Assembly: GCA_905233805.1 (NCBI GenBank)
Contig: CAJOER010000012.1
Coordinates: 1 to 27,163, forward strand
Direction of reading: 5' to 3'
DNA: 27,163 nt
Source of the DNA: an uncultured Eubacterium sp.
GTDB lineage: Bacteria; Bacillota; Clostridia; Oscillospirales; Acutalibacteraceae
Below the pieces are notes generated by a model, which worked only from the letters and a program-made list of their open reading frames with translations, had not been told where the DNA came from and did no database searches. The position numbers were made by a program, and so were the translations under genes. The stretch's first letter is position 1, and each line of letters opens with the position of its first letter. Below, in pieces: positions 8,146 through 14,645 of the stretch.

Positions 8146-8529
8146 ATGAAAAAATATTTTAGCAAAGCCGTAACGCTGGTGTTATCGTTAGCTCTTTTAA
8201 TTTGCTCCTTAACGTTTGCTTCTCCCGTTCAGGCGGCGTCAAAGAAAAGCAAGACAGACCCTTTAGCGCTTGTGAGCAGCGTAACGCATTATGAAATAAA
8301 CCATAAAACAAAAAAGTGGGAAAAGCAGTCCGTTGAAAAATATCAGTATAAAAAGGGCTATCCCGTTAAAATCAGCATTAAGGAAACTTATGCCGATGAG
8401 GCTGCGGTCACAACCCTTGAATACACGTTCAGAGAGAATAAAACGCCTAAAAAGATGACTGCAAAAACCCCTTTGGTAATCGCACCGTTAAATATAACGG
8501 CAAGGGCGCAAGGTATTATGAGGTGTTGA
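8146..8529 (+). CDS. Secreted protein of unknown function, N-terminal part of a frameshifted gene
   Basis: 127 codons. Residues 1-29 are a clear Sec signal peptide (MKKYFSKAVTLVL..., hydrophobic core, cleavage near PVQAA). The mature part is a Lys-rich beta-type sequence containing YEINHKTKKWEKQ and TLEYTFREN, which resembles YD-like extracellular beta-strand repeats but matches no family I can name. The last about 18 codons (after MTAKTP) are probably out of frame: a -1 reading from CCCC at 8468-8471 continues FGNRTVKYNGKGARYYEVLK directly into the next entry. The ribosome site TTGAGG (8133-8138) supports the start. The intact protein would be about 282 residues. Confidence 0.6.
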   Translation: MKKYFSKAVTLVLSLALLICSLTFASPVQAASKKSKTDPLALVSSVTHYEINHKTKKWEKQSVEKYQYKKGYPVKISIKETYADEAAVTTLEYTFRENKTPKKMTAKTPLVIAPLNITARAQGIMRC

Positions 8530-8993
8530 AAAGCGCTTATTCAACCGAGAAAAAATATTTTCAGTTTGCGGAAGATAAATCATATTTTACAGCCGTTCTT
8601 CATGACGCCGAATATTATGGCGAGGACGGCAAAACCGTTGATTCAACTATGGAGGAAACTGATTCAATTTCAGTAACCTTAAAGAACGGACTTCTTAAGA
8701 AAACAGTCAACACCGGTATGTATGCAAACGTTAACGTCGGCGAAAAGAAAACCTGGCAGCGCTTTAACGGAACCTACCGTGCAGATTATGACAAAAACGG
8801 AATTCTTAAAGAAACCTCTGCGAAATTCCGTATGGGCGCCTCCGGCAAACAGTATGGCTTTGTTGTTAAGCGCAAAAACGATTCTTCCGTCAAAGCGCTT
8901 ACGGCAAGAAACGAAGTTCTGAACAAGGAAATCGAGACGCAGAAACAGAAAATCGAAGTTTTGCGTCAGGCAAGCTGTTATAGGAAGCGATAA
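8523..8993 (+). CDS. C-terminal part of the frameshifted secreted-protein gene
   Basis: 156 codons starting formally at GTG 8523 with no separate ribosome site. The frame is open upstream to about 8463 and joins the previous entry if one base is added in the C4 run at 8468-8471. The sequence (for example TWQRFNGTYRADYDKNGIL) continues the same charged, aromatic beta-type style. It ends in a coiled-coil-like helix, NEVLNKEIETQKQKIEVLRQ. A second small slip may exist at the end: another frame from 8971 reads AVIGSDNNYYFYNWY to a stop at 9019-9021. The function is unknown. Confidence 0.5.
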   Translation: MLKSAYSTEKKYFQFAEDKSYFTAVLHDAEYYGEDGKTVDSTMEETDSISVTLKNGLLKKTVNTGMYANVNVGEKKTWQRFNGTYRADYDKNGILKETSAKFRMGASGKQYGFVVKRKNDSSVKALTARNEVLNKEIETQKQKIEVLRQASCYRKR

Positions 8994-9077
8994 CAACTAT
9001 TACTTCTATAATTGGTATTAATTCAAAGTTATATATGCAAATAATATTTCACTCATTTTAAAGAAACGAATTCTATT

Positions 9078-9114
9078 GAAACAACCTCGCTTGTATCACA
9101 AGTGAGGTTGTTTC
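9078..9114. terminator. Long hairpin after the secreted-protein gene
   Basis: GAAACAACCTCGCTTGT (9078-9094) and ACAAGTGAGGTTGTTTC (9098-9114) form a 17-bp stem with one G-T wobble and a 3-nt loop. It is the likely terminator of the frameshifted gene. It directly abuts the first copy of the tRNA-3'-end repeat. Confidence 0.75.
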
Positions 9115-9135
9115 TTGGTGCAGGAGATGGGACTT
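9115..9135. repeat. Direct repeat copy 1 of a tRNA 3' end
   Basis: 21 bp identical to 9269-9289. On the minus strand it reads as the T-loop end, acceptor strand and CCA of a tRNA (CCCATCTCCTGCACCA within it). Here the T-stem 5' half is missing, so only the tRNA terminus is present. Confidence 0.7.
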
Positions 9136-9221
9136 TCTTCTCAACTATCGAAAGCTCCACCGGAGCTTTCTCCCAATCGCGGCACATTTCGCGCCGCTCT
9201 TGGAGTTCGTTTCAAGTCCCA
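9127..9221. repeat. Structured inverted-repeat element (95 nt)
   Basis: ATGGGACTT (9127-9135) and AAGTCCCAT (9213-9221) are exact outer inverted repeats. Inside are two more stems: GAAAGCTCC/GGAGCTTTC around ACC, and GCGGC/GCCGC around a 9-nt loop. The layout is that of a folded three-way RNA or a small palindromic repetitive element. A 38-codon frame starts at 9127 and ends at 9241-9243 with no ribosome site; I regard it as incidental. The outer left arm is part of the tRNA-3'-end repeat. Confidence 0.5.
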
Positions 9222-9230
9222 TATTGTAAG

Positions 9231-9270
9231 AATAAAAGCGTAGCAATCTAAAGGTCACTACGCTTTTATT
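9231..9270. terminator. Terminator hairpin downstream of the minus-strand GH43 operon
   Basis: AATAAAAGCGTAG (9231-9243) and CTACGCTTTTATT (9258-9270) form a perfect 13-bp stem with T runs on either strand. It is the first terminator met by minus-strand transcripts after the stop at 9400, and would also end a tRNA transcript whose CCA lies at 9270-9272. Confidence 0.75.
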
Positions 9271-9289
9271 GGTGCAGGAGATGGGACTT
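9269..9289. repeat. Direct repeat copy 2 of a tRNA 3' end
   Basis: The second copy of the 21-bp repeat, 154 bp from the first. It extends into a full T-arm (see 9270-9297), so it looks like the parent copy. Confidence 0.7.
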
Positions 9290-9297
9290 GAACCCAC
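9270..9297 (-). pseudogene. tRNA 3'-end fragment (T-arm, acceptor strand, CCA)
   Basis: On the minus strand: T-stem GTGGG, T-loop TTCAAGT, T-stem CCCAT (G-T pair at the end), acceptor CTCCTGC, discriminator A and an encoded CCA. The expected 5' acceptor strand GCAGGAG, D-arm and a 7-nt anticodon loop are not found in the about 120 nt upstream before the stop at 9400. This is therefore a fragment rather than a working tRNA. The acceptor and A73 would suit a Leu-type tRNA, but identity cannot be set. Fragments like this are typical leftovers of integration at a tRNA 3' end. Confidence 0.55.
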
Positions 9298-9399
9298 ACT
9301 GCTTTCACAACAGGTACCTGATGGTTACGCAACCTCGGTGAACGCTCTAAAATGGCGGTTTCAAGCAGTTTTTCGTTCTCCTTACAAGGCGCTTTGCTG

Positions 9400-10497
9400 T
9401 TATTTGAACACATCTCTGACGGCTTCAAGATAGCCGTAGCCGTAAACGTTGTCGGGCTCAAGGTAGCTCATCTCAGTCCATTCATTCCACGAATTAATGG
9501 TAATAAGCGGTACACGGTTATAGCTGTCTGAGAATTCCTTTGCCGCTTCAAGCCCTTTTCTGAAGTTTTCGGGCGTGTTGTCCCTCATAATCGGCAGAGT
9601 CAGTTGATTGTAGCGCGGGTTGTTGTCCCAGCCTACTGAAATATGCGGATAATAGGGTACGCTGTATTCCGTGCGTATGCGTTCCCATTCCAGCTTAACG
9701 TCATCAAGTATTTCGGGATAGCTTCGGTTGCAGTCTGCAAAATGAACGAACTGATAGTGCGTTACGGAGTCAAAGCCGAGAAGCGAAACCATATCCTTTG
9801 TAGAGCCCTTTCGGTTTGAATCAACGCCGCTGACGTTAACTGCGTTCTCGCTCCATACAGTCGCCTGAAGATGAAGACCGGGGAATCCCGCTTCCATTGT
9901 GAGACGGCGAAAATATTCCAGCGCTTCTCTTGTTTTTTTAATTCCGCCGAGTCCCTTTACAAGATTTTCCATTTCATAAATCATAAACACGGGACAGCCG
10001 TCAATTTTGTAATAATTCGGGCGTTTGAAATACATATCAATGACGCGGCGGCAGATTCTGTTGAACTCCTCACGGGGCTGAGAGCCGAGCCATATTACCT
10101 CGTCCAGGTCAGACTGCCTTTTGTCCCATAAGTAGCCCGCGTCGTGGTTTGCCCACATGAGATAGAATTTCATATCTTCATTGTTGGCGGCACCGAGGAA
10201 GCCTTCGTCAAGGCATTGCTCGAGAAACGGACGGCGGTCGTACCAGTACCAGTCATAAATGAAAACGTTCACGCCATGGCGAAGCGCTTCTTTTATCTGA
10301 AACTCCATAACCTTAGGGTCCGCCTCGTCAACTGTTCCCCAAAGCGGTTTTCTCGGCAGAAGCTGACCTTCAACTCTCTTCTCGGCGTTTAAAACCGACT
10401 GCCATTCGCCTATACCGTTTTCCCAGAACTGACGGGTTCTCTTTTCCTTGCCCGTATAGGACGGCCAGACGTATGCCGCAATATCGTAATGCTTCAT
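9400..10497 (-). CDS. WbsX-like / GH99-like domain protein
   Basis: 365 residues, cytoplasmic (no signal). It matches the Glyco_tran_WbsX / 'glycoside hydrolase family 99-like' family: start YDIAAYVWPSYTGKE with QFWENGIGEWQSV, the middle GVNVFIYDWYWYDRRP, YYKIDGCPVFMIYEMENL, and near the end ITINSWNEWTEMSYLEPD followed by YGYGYLEAV. The fold is a TIM barrel related to endo-alpha-mannanases, and members occur in polysaccharide loci. A longer frame exists upstream but overlaps the GH43 gene. ATG 10497 is chosen because GGAG (10508-10505) lies 7 nt before it and the conserved domain begins there. It sits 37 bp after the GH43 stop, so the two are co-transcribed. Confidence 0.8.
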   Translation of the reverse strand: MKHYDIAAYVWPSYTGKEKRTRQFWENGIGEWQSVLNAEKRVEGQLLPRKPLWGTVDEADPKVMEFQIKEALRHGVNVFIYDWYWYDRRPFLEQCLDEGFLGAANNEDMKFYLMWANHDAGYLWDKRQSDLDEVIWLGSQPREEFNRICRRVIDMYFKRPNYYKIDGCPVFMIYEMENLVKGLGGIKKTREALEYFRRLTMEAGFPGLHLQATVWSENAVNVSGVDSNRKGSTKDMVSLLGFDSVTHYQFVHFADCNRSYPEILDDVKLEWERIRTEYSVPYYPHISVGWDNNPRYNQLTLPIMRDNTPENFRKGLEAAKEFSDSYNRVPLITINSWNEWTEMSYLEPDNVYGYGYLEAVRDVFK

Positions 10498-10534
10498 ATC
10501 ATCACTCCAACTATGGTATTCAAATAAGGAGTTA

Positions 10535-11875
10535 TCATTCTGCTTTTTCAAAACAAAAATCTTCAAATCGAAGCTCTTCGCCTGATTCTGTGCGGAAAAC
10601 GAAGCAGAGACCGTGAGAGCCTGCCGTGTTACAGAGCGGAATATCGAAGCTCGTAAAGCTGTCGGCGCCTTCGGTGTTTTTGATTTCGCTTTTGCCGAGA
10701 AGCTCGCCGTGCGGCCCTTCTTTGCGGATTTCCATAGTGCATGGTATATCTGAGCTGTTTGCAACGCGGACCTTAAGTACCGCGTCGGCAGGCATATTGA
10801 GGATGTTCGGGAAAACAAGATAGGAGCCGTTTTTAATGCCTCTCAATTCAAATCCGTCGCCGTTTTCCTTTTTGTAAACTTCGTCAGACTTATCAAAGAA
10901 CCATTCGCCTTTGATTACTTCCCAGCCCGCATCATATTTTGCGACGCCGTTGCCTTTGATAAATTCGTCAGTTACAATTTCGCCGTTCTCTTTCAGATGG
11001 GCATAAACGATTTTGGTTGTGCGGTAGAAACGGTCAAGCGGTTCGTCACGCTCATAGTTTTCCGGCACACCGTAGGCGAAGTAATCCTGTCCTTTGAAAC
11101 TGAAAAAAGTTCCGTGGTCGGTAAAACAGTCCTTACAGATTTTGCCGCGATATGTATAGGGACCGTAGATGCTGTCGCTGGTCGCGTACATTCCTTCGTG
11201 TGAATTGAGATAATACATGCCGTTGAATTTTGAAATCCAGCAGGCGTCATTCTCCCACCCGTTAATAATTTCAACCGCTCTCGGTTCTTCGGCAAGGGAA
11301 ATCATATCTTCATTGAGCCGAGCAATGTAATAATGTTTGTCTCCAAGTGTAAAACCCCACATTATGTAAGGCGTTTTGTTCTCGTCGTCGTCAATAAATA
11401 CAGTCGGGTCATAAGATGGCGTATCGGCAAGTCCCGGAGGCAGAAGCGGCTCGCCGAGCGCGTCTTTAAAAGGACCGGCGGGTCCGTTTTCGCTGACCAT
11501 AACTCCTGTCTGATATTGCTGGTGAGAAAAATAGAAATAATACTTTCCGTTACGCTCGGCAGCGTCGGTGGCATAACATTCCTCGCATTTGCCGAGAAAT
11601 GTGTCTTCGGGATGAATTGTTGTTTCAAGAGTCCAGTTTACAAGGTCATCCGAGGAATAAATCCGCCAGTCATCCATGCGGAAAATCTCATGACCTGGTC
11701 CGCGGTCATGCGTAGCGTAGAGATATGCCTTCCCGTTAAAAATATGAATGTGCGGGTCGCAGATACCCTGATTAGGAATAATCGCCGCGGCGGGACCTTC
11801 TTTCGGCTTGTCTGCCGCCTTAATCAGCATTGCATCAAAAATATCGAATGAGTTTTTTCTGTTGTCTGTGTTCAT
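10535..11875 (-). CDS. GH43-type glycoside hydrolase with C-terminal CBM6-like domain
   Basis: 446 residues without a signal peptide. The N-terminal five-bladed propeller shows the GH43 acidic trio in context: catalytic base Asp in ICDPHIHIFNGKAYLYATH, supporting Asp in SYDPTVFIDDDENKTPYIMWG's first part, and acid Glu in WENDACWISKFNGMYYL. The C-terminal about 120 residues (IKNGSYLVFPNILNM..., then CTMEIRKEGPHGELLGKS and SHGLCFVFR) follow the CBM6 pattern. GH43 enzymes act as arabinofuranosidases or beta-xylosidases; the cytoplasmic location suggests processing of imported oligosaccharides. ATG 11875 is preferred over upstream codons because GAGG (11887-11884) lies 8 nt away. A cre-like site overlaps the expected transcription start. 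Confidence 0.85.
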   Translation of the reverse strand: MNTDNRKNSFDIFDAMLIKAADKPKEGPAAAIIPNQGICDPHIHIFNGKAYLYATHDRGPGHEIFRMDDWRIYSSDDLVNWTLETTIHPEDTFLGKCEECYATDAAERNGKYYFYFSHQQYQTGVMVSENGPAGPFKDALGEPLLPPGLADTPSYDPTVFIDDDENKTPYIMWGFTLGDKHYYIARLNEDMISLAEEPRAVEIINGWENDACWISKFNGMYYLNSHEGMYATSDSIYGPYTYRGKICKDCFTDHGTFFSFKGQDYFAYGVPENYERDEPLDRFYRTTKIVYAHLKENGEIVTDEFIKGNGVAKYDAGWEVIKGEWFFDKSDEVYKKENGDGFELRGIKNGSYLVFPNILNMPADAVLKVRVANSSDIPCTMEIRKEGPHGELLGKSEIKNTEGADSFTSFDIPLCNTAGSHGLCFVFRTESGEELRFEDFCFEKAE

Positions 11876-11920
11876 ATCTTTGTCCTCATATAACGTTTTC
11901 AGTGAGTTAATTTTTGATAG

Positions 11921-11934
11921 TGGAAGTGTTTGCA
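11921..11934. promoter_or_regulatory. cre-like operator (CcpA/LacI-family type)
   Basis: TGGAAGTGTTTGCA differs from the catabolite-response consensus TGNAANCGNTNNCA at one position (T for C). It sits about 6 bp downstream of the minus-strand -10 box at 11940-11945, covering the start point, where binding would block transcription. A local LacI-family regulator is an alternative; none is in the window. Confidence 0.5.
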
Positions 11935-11939
11935 AAAAT

Positions 11940-11968
11940 ATTATACTACATCTGAGCACATTTTACAA
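11940..11968 (-). promoter_or_regulatory. Promoter of the GH43-WbsX operon
   Basis: On the minus strand TTGTAA (11968-11963), 17-bp spacer and a perfect TATAAT (11945-11940), 65 bp before the GH43 start. Confidence 0.8.
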
Positions 11969-11982
11969 TAAACAACAGTAAT

Positions 11983-12030
11983 TCATGCGCAAAGCGCAAC
12001 GCTGAGCAGAACAGTTATTATTTTCTTCAT
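11983..12030 (-). CDS. 15-aa signal-peptide-like leader or truncated gene remnant
   Basis: A very strong ribosome site GAGGGAGG (12045-12038) precedes ATG at 12030. The product is MKKIITVLLSVALCA and then TGA. It has the Lys-rich start and hydrophobic core of a lipoprotein signal peptide ending near a Cys, as in sugar-binding ABC lipoproteins, but the frame stops there. The GH43 promoter begins 15 bp after the stop. Either a deletion removed the body of a surface lipoprotein gene or this is a short leader peptide. Confidence 0.4.
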   Translation of the reverse strand: MKKIITVLLSVALCA

Positions 12031-12149
12031 TTTATTACCTCCCTCTTAATCGGAATACCTCTTATCTGTTATCATATCATACTTTCTTTTGTGATAAATA
12101 CTATAAAATTTCAGCTGACTTTTGTGATTTTTTTCAGTTAAATTTAATA

Positions 12150-12180
12150 TTTGTCACCCTTTTGTCACTCTCTTTGTGAT
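12150..12180 (+). promoter_or_regulatory. Three helically phased TTTGTSAY repeats upstream of the surface-protein operon
   Basis: TTTGTCAC at 12150-12157 and 12161-12168 and TTTGTGAT at 12173-12180 are spaced 11 and 12 bp, one DNA turn each, ending 10 bp before the -10 element at 12191. Two more CTTTTGTGAT copies lie upstream (12086-12095, 12119-12128). Tandem 11-bp direct repeats next to the -10 box are typical activator sites of OmpR/PhoB-family response regulators; the repeat resembles the PhoB half-site CTGTCAT. Confidence 0.5.
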
Positions 12181-12187
12181 ATAATTA

Positions 12188-12196
12188 TGCTATAAT
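12188..12196 (+). promoter_or_regulatory. Extended -10 promoter of the surface-protein operon
   Basis: TGCTATAAT (12188-12196) is a perfect extended -10 with no good -35, 43 bp before ATG 12239, consistent with activator dependence through the phased repeats. A second TATAAT lies at 12180-12185. Confidence 0.65.
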
Positions 12197-12238
12197 TACA
12201 TTAATTATAAAAATATAAGTAATAAATGAGGGGACGTA

Positions 12239-13498
12239 ATGAGAAAAATCATCAAAAAATGGTTGTCGCTTTTGCTTTCGCTGATGTTAATCATCGGCGT
12301 TATGCCGTTTGGGACTGTGACGGCTTATGCGGCAAACGCTGCCACCGAAGCCGCACTGGTGAAGGCAGTGAGTAAGGGCGGCGACGTAAAGCTGACGAAG
12401 GATATAGCGTTGACGGATGTTCTGCGTATTCCCGCGGATGTCACCGTGACGCTTGACCTGAACGGTAAAACGCTGGACAGGGGACTGAAGAAATGCGTGG
12501 ACCTCGGCAGCGTTATCCGCGTGGAGCCGGGCGGCACCTTAACGGTAAAGGACGGCAGCGATACGAACGCAGGTCTGATTACAGGCGGCGCCTCCTGGAA
12601 CGGCGGCGGTATCTGTAATCACGGCACGCTGACCGTCGAAGGCGGCACCATCAGCGGTAATAAGTCGCTGCATAATACCTATGGCGGCGGCGGAGGTATC
12701 TATAACGGAAGTTACAACGGCTCCAAAGCCACTCTTACGCTTAAAGGCGGCGTTATTGCCTATAACGAAGCGCGTAACGGCGGCGGCATTTATAACAGCG
12801 ACGGCACCCTTGTTATTAAGGATGGGGTATCCGTACGCAAGGTCGGCTCCAAATCCTACGAAACCAAAACCGTTCCCGTCATTACGGGCAACAAGGCGAG
12901 TGCAAAGGGAAGCGGCGTTTATAATGCGGGCAATATGCACATCGAGGGCGAAATCAAGCTTGACGGCAACAAGAACAATGACGACGTCTATTTAACTTCC
13001 GGTAAAAAAATCGATTGCGGAAAAATGGCGCAAAAAAAGCCGTTCGGTATCGCATGCGAAAGCTATTACGACGCAATCACTGTCGGCTTTGCAAGCAACA
13101 ACAGTGAAAAGCCCGAAAACTATTTCTTCTCAGCCGTTCCCGGCATCAGACTGCTGTATTACAGCGATCGCAATCCCGAACTGTGCCTTTTAAAAAATTC
13201 CAACACATCGGTGGAGGTTTATGAAAACGGAAAGCTGGTGCATTCCACTTTATATACTGACCCGGAAGGGGCGTGGACTTTTGCCAAAGAACACGCAAAA
13301 GCCAACGCCAGAAGCGGCAACCCCGCAAGAGTGCAGGATGACTGCGTTGTTGTGTTTTCACTCGGCAAAAACTGGACAGAGGATAAGCAGCTGACGGTGG
13401 ACACCGCGCAGAATATTGTCATTGACCTGAACGGTCATTATCAAGACGAAAAACGGCAACATTATCAGCGTAGGAAACAATGCGAAGCTGACCATTAA
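12239..13498 (+). CDS. Secreted beta-helix surface protein, N-terminal part of a frameshifted gene
   Basis: 419 codons. Residues 1-31 form a signal peptide (MRKIIKKWLSLLLSLML..., cleavage near TAYAA). The mature region contains parallel beta-helix repeats of the polymorphic-membrane-protein type: LDLNGKTLDRG, GGTLTVKDGSDTNAGLITGG, then repeated GGGI(Y/C)N turns. The last codons after DLNGHY are out of frame. At the A5 run 13449-13453 the other frame continues NGNIISVGNNAKLTIKDS, which repeats the plan of the first domain, so the next entry is the same gene. The intact protein would be about 801 residues with two homologous beta-helix domains. GAGGGG (12228-12233) is the ribosome site. It is first in the operon. 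Confidence 0.75.
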   Translation: MRKIIKKWLSLLLSLMLIIGVMPFGTVTAYAANAATEAALVKAVSKGGDVKLTKDIALTDVLRIPADVTVTLDLNGKTLDRGLKKCVDLGSVIRVEPGGTLTVKDGSDTNAGLITGGASWNGGGICNHGTLTVEGGTISGNKSLHNTYGGGGGIYNGSYNGSKATLTLKGGVIAYNEARNGGGIYNSDGTLVIKDGVSVRKVGSKSYETKTVPVITGNKASAKGSGVYNAGNMHIEGEIKLDGNKNNDDVYLTSGKKIDCGKMAQKKPFGIACESYYDAITVGFASNNSEKPENYFFSAVPGIRLLYYSDRNPELCLLKNSNTSVEVYENGKLVHSTLYTDPEGAWTFAKEHAKANARSGNPARVQDDCVVVFSLGKNWTEDKQLTVDTAQNIVIDLNGHYQDEKRQHYQRRKQCEADH

Positions 13499-13544
13499 GG
13501 ACTCCAATCCGAATGCCAGCGGCTATGACGGTCGGAAGGGCGGC

Positions 13545-14645
13545 GTGCTGGCAGGAGGTGCCGGCAATGACTGCGGCGGCGGTATTATTCTGTGGAATAA
13601 CGCCGAGCTTTATATGGAGGGCGGCACGATTTATAAGTGTACAACCAATTTCCACGGCGGCGGCATTCTTGCCAAAGACAGCGGCAGCGCCGTTATCAGC
13701 CTGAAAAACTGCTTTATTGATTCCTGCCAGACCAACACCAGCAGCGATAACTGCAACGGCGGCGGTATCTATATCTCACAGGCGAGCAGCGTCACGATGG
13801 AAAACGTAACCATTAAGAATTGTTACAGCGAGGATTACGGCGGCGGCTTGTTTATCAAGGATAAGCCCGGAATTATAAGGCTGACAAACTGCATCTTCAT
13901 GAACAATTCCTGCATGGATGGCGGCGGCGGAATTCACTTTGGTGTTATGAACCACGGCACGGAATTTAGCTTTGAAGCCACAGACTGTCTCTTCACCTCC
14001 AATAAATCAAACAACAGTCACGGCGGCGCGGTGGATATCGGCGACGACGATGAGAAAAAAGGCAATCCCACCGTATTCCGCGACTGTACCTTTAAGAATA
14101 ACGAATCAAAAGGGGCAGGCAGCGCGCTGTATATAAATGATAACCGTGTTGTGCTTCAGGGCGGAACCATCACAGACAATTATTCCAAATATATGGGCGC
14201 CGTTTATGTTGAGGGTAACTACAGTATCGGCGTAGGCGGCAAGCTGGTTATTAAGGATAATAGTGCGGATCAAGCGTACAGGCAGGATCTTGTACTCGAA
14301 AAGGGCGACGACAGGTCTTACATTTGGGACGCAGGACTTGAGGACGGCTCTTACGTTTCCGTAAGCAATTCGCAAAATGCAGCGGATAACCGCGCTTTGC
14401 AAGAAGTCAGCCTTTATCAGAAACGGTATTTCCATGCCGCATACGGAACGCTGAGCTTTACCCAAACGGGCATAAAGACTGCCACCATGGTAACGGCGTC
14501 CATTTTCGGAGAGGGCTCAACTAAAATTATTATTATCGTTTTAGTTGCGGCAGCATTAGCGGCAACAGCAACGGTAATTGCTGTTAAAAAGAGGAAAGGA
14601 GGCAATGATGACTATGATGACGAAGATGACGATGACGAAGAATAA
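13545..14645 (+). CDS. Beta-helix surface protein, C-terminal part with membrane anchor
   Basis: Formally starts at GTG 13545 with no convincing ribosome site; the frame is open back to the A5 run at 13449-13453. The body has GGGI turns (CGGGIILWNNAELYMEGG, CNGGGIYISQASSVTMEN, DGGGGIHFG) that mirror the first domain. The end has a single hydrophobic helix (TKIIIIVLVAAALAATATVIAV) followed by KKRK and an acidic tail DDYDDEDDDDEE. It is therefore anchored by a C-terminal membrane helix, not by an LPXTG sortase signal. The last about 40 bp overlap the next gene in another frame. The beta-helix probably stands on the cell surface; binding partner unknown. Confidence 0.7.
   Translation: MLAGGAGNDCGGGIILWNNAELYMEGGTIYKCTTNFHGGGILAKDSGSAVISLKNCFIDSCQTNTSSDNCNGGGIYISQASSVTMENVTIKNCYSEDYGGGLFIKDKPGIIRLTNCIFMNNSCMDGGGGIHFGVMNHGTEFSFEATDCLFTSNKSNNSHGGAVDIGDDDEKKGNPTVFRDCTFKNNESKGAGSALYINDNRVVLQGGTITDNYSKYMGAVYVEGNYSIGVGGKLVIKDNSADQAYRQDLVLEKGDDRSYIWDAGLEDGSYVSVSNSQNAADNRALQEVSLYQKRYFHAAYGTLSFTQTGIKTATMVTASIFGEGSTKIIIIVLVAAALAATATVIAVKKRKGGNDDYDDEDDDDEE

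Noticed and set aside
8463..8475. Programmed -1 frameshift at the C4/T3 run
   Set aside because: The codon phase does not make a proper X XXY YYZ slippery heptamer, and no downstream pseudoknot is evident; an indel is simpler.
9127..9243. 38-codon frame inside the structured repeat
   Set aside because: There is no ribosome site, the stems fully explain the sequence, and the frame runs through palindromes.
9270..9360. Complete tRNA gene
   Set aside because: The 5' acceptor strand, D-arm and a valid 5+7+5 anticodon arm could not be found upstream of the T-arm.
9258..9461. Minus-strand frame across the tRNA-like end
   Set aside because: It overlaps the stop of the WbsX-like gene and translates the tRNA T-arm; it is a by-product of that sequence.
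10498..10818. Upstream extension of the WbsX-like gene to a start at 10818
   Set aside because: It lies inside the GH43 gene in another frame, has low-complexity Arg/Ser/Lys-rich translation, and a good ribosome site precedes ATG 10497 where the conserved domain begins.
11876..11959. Upstream extension of the GH43 gene to 11959
   Set aside because: It would cover the -10 box and the cre-like site; ATG 11875 has GAGG at proper distance.
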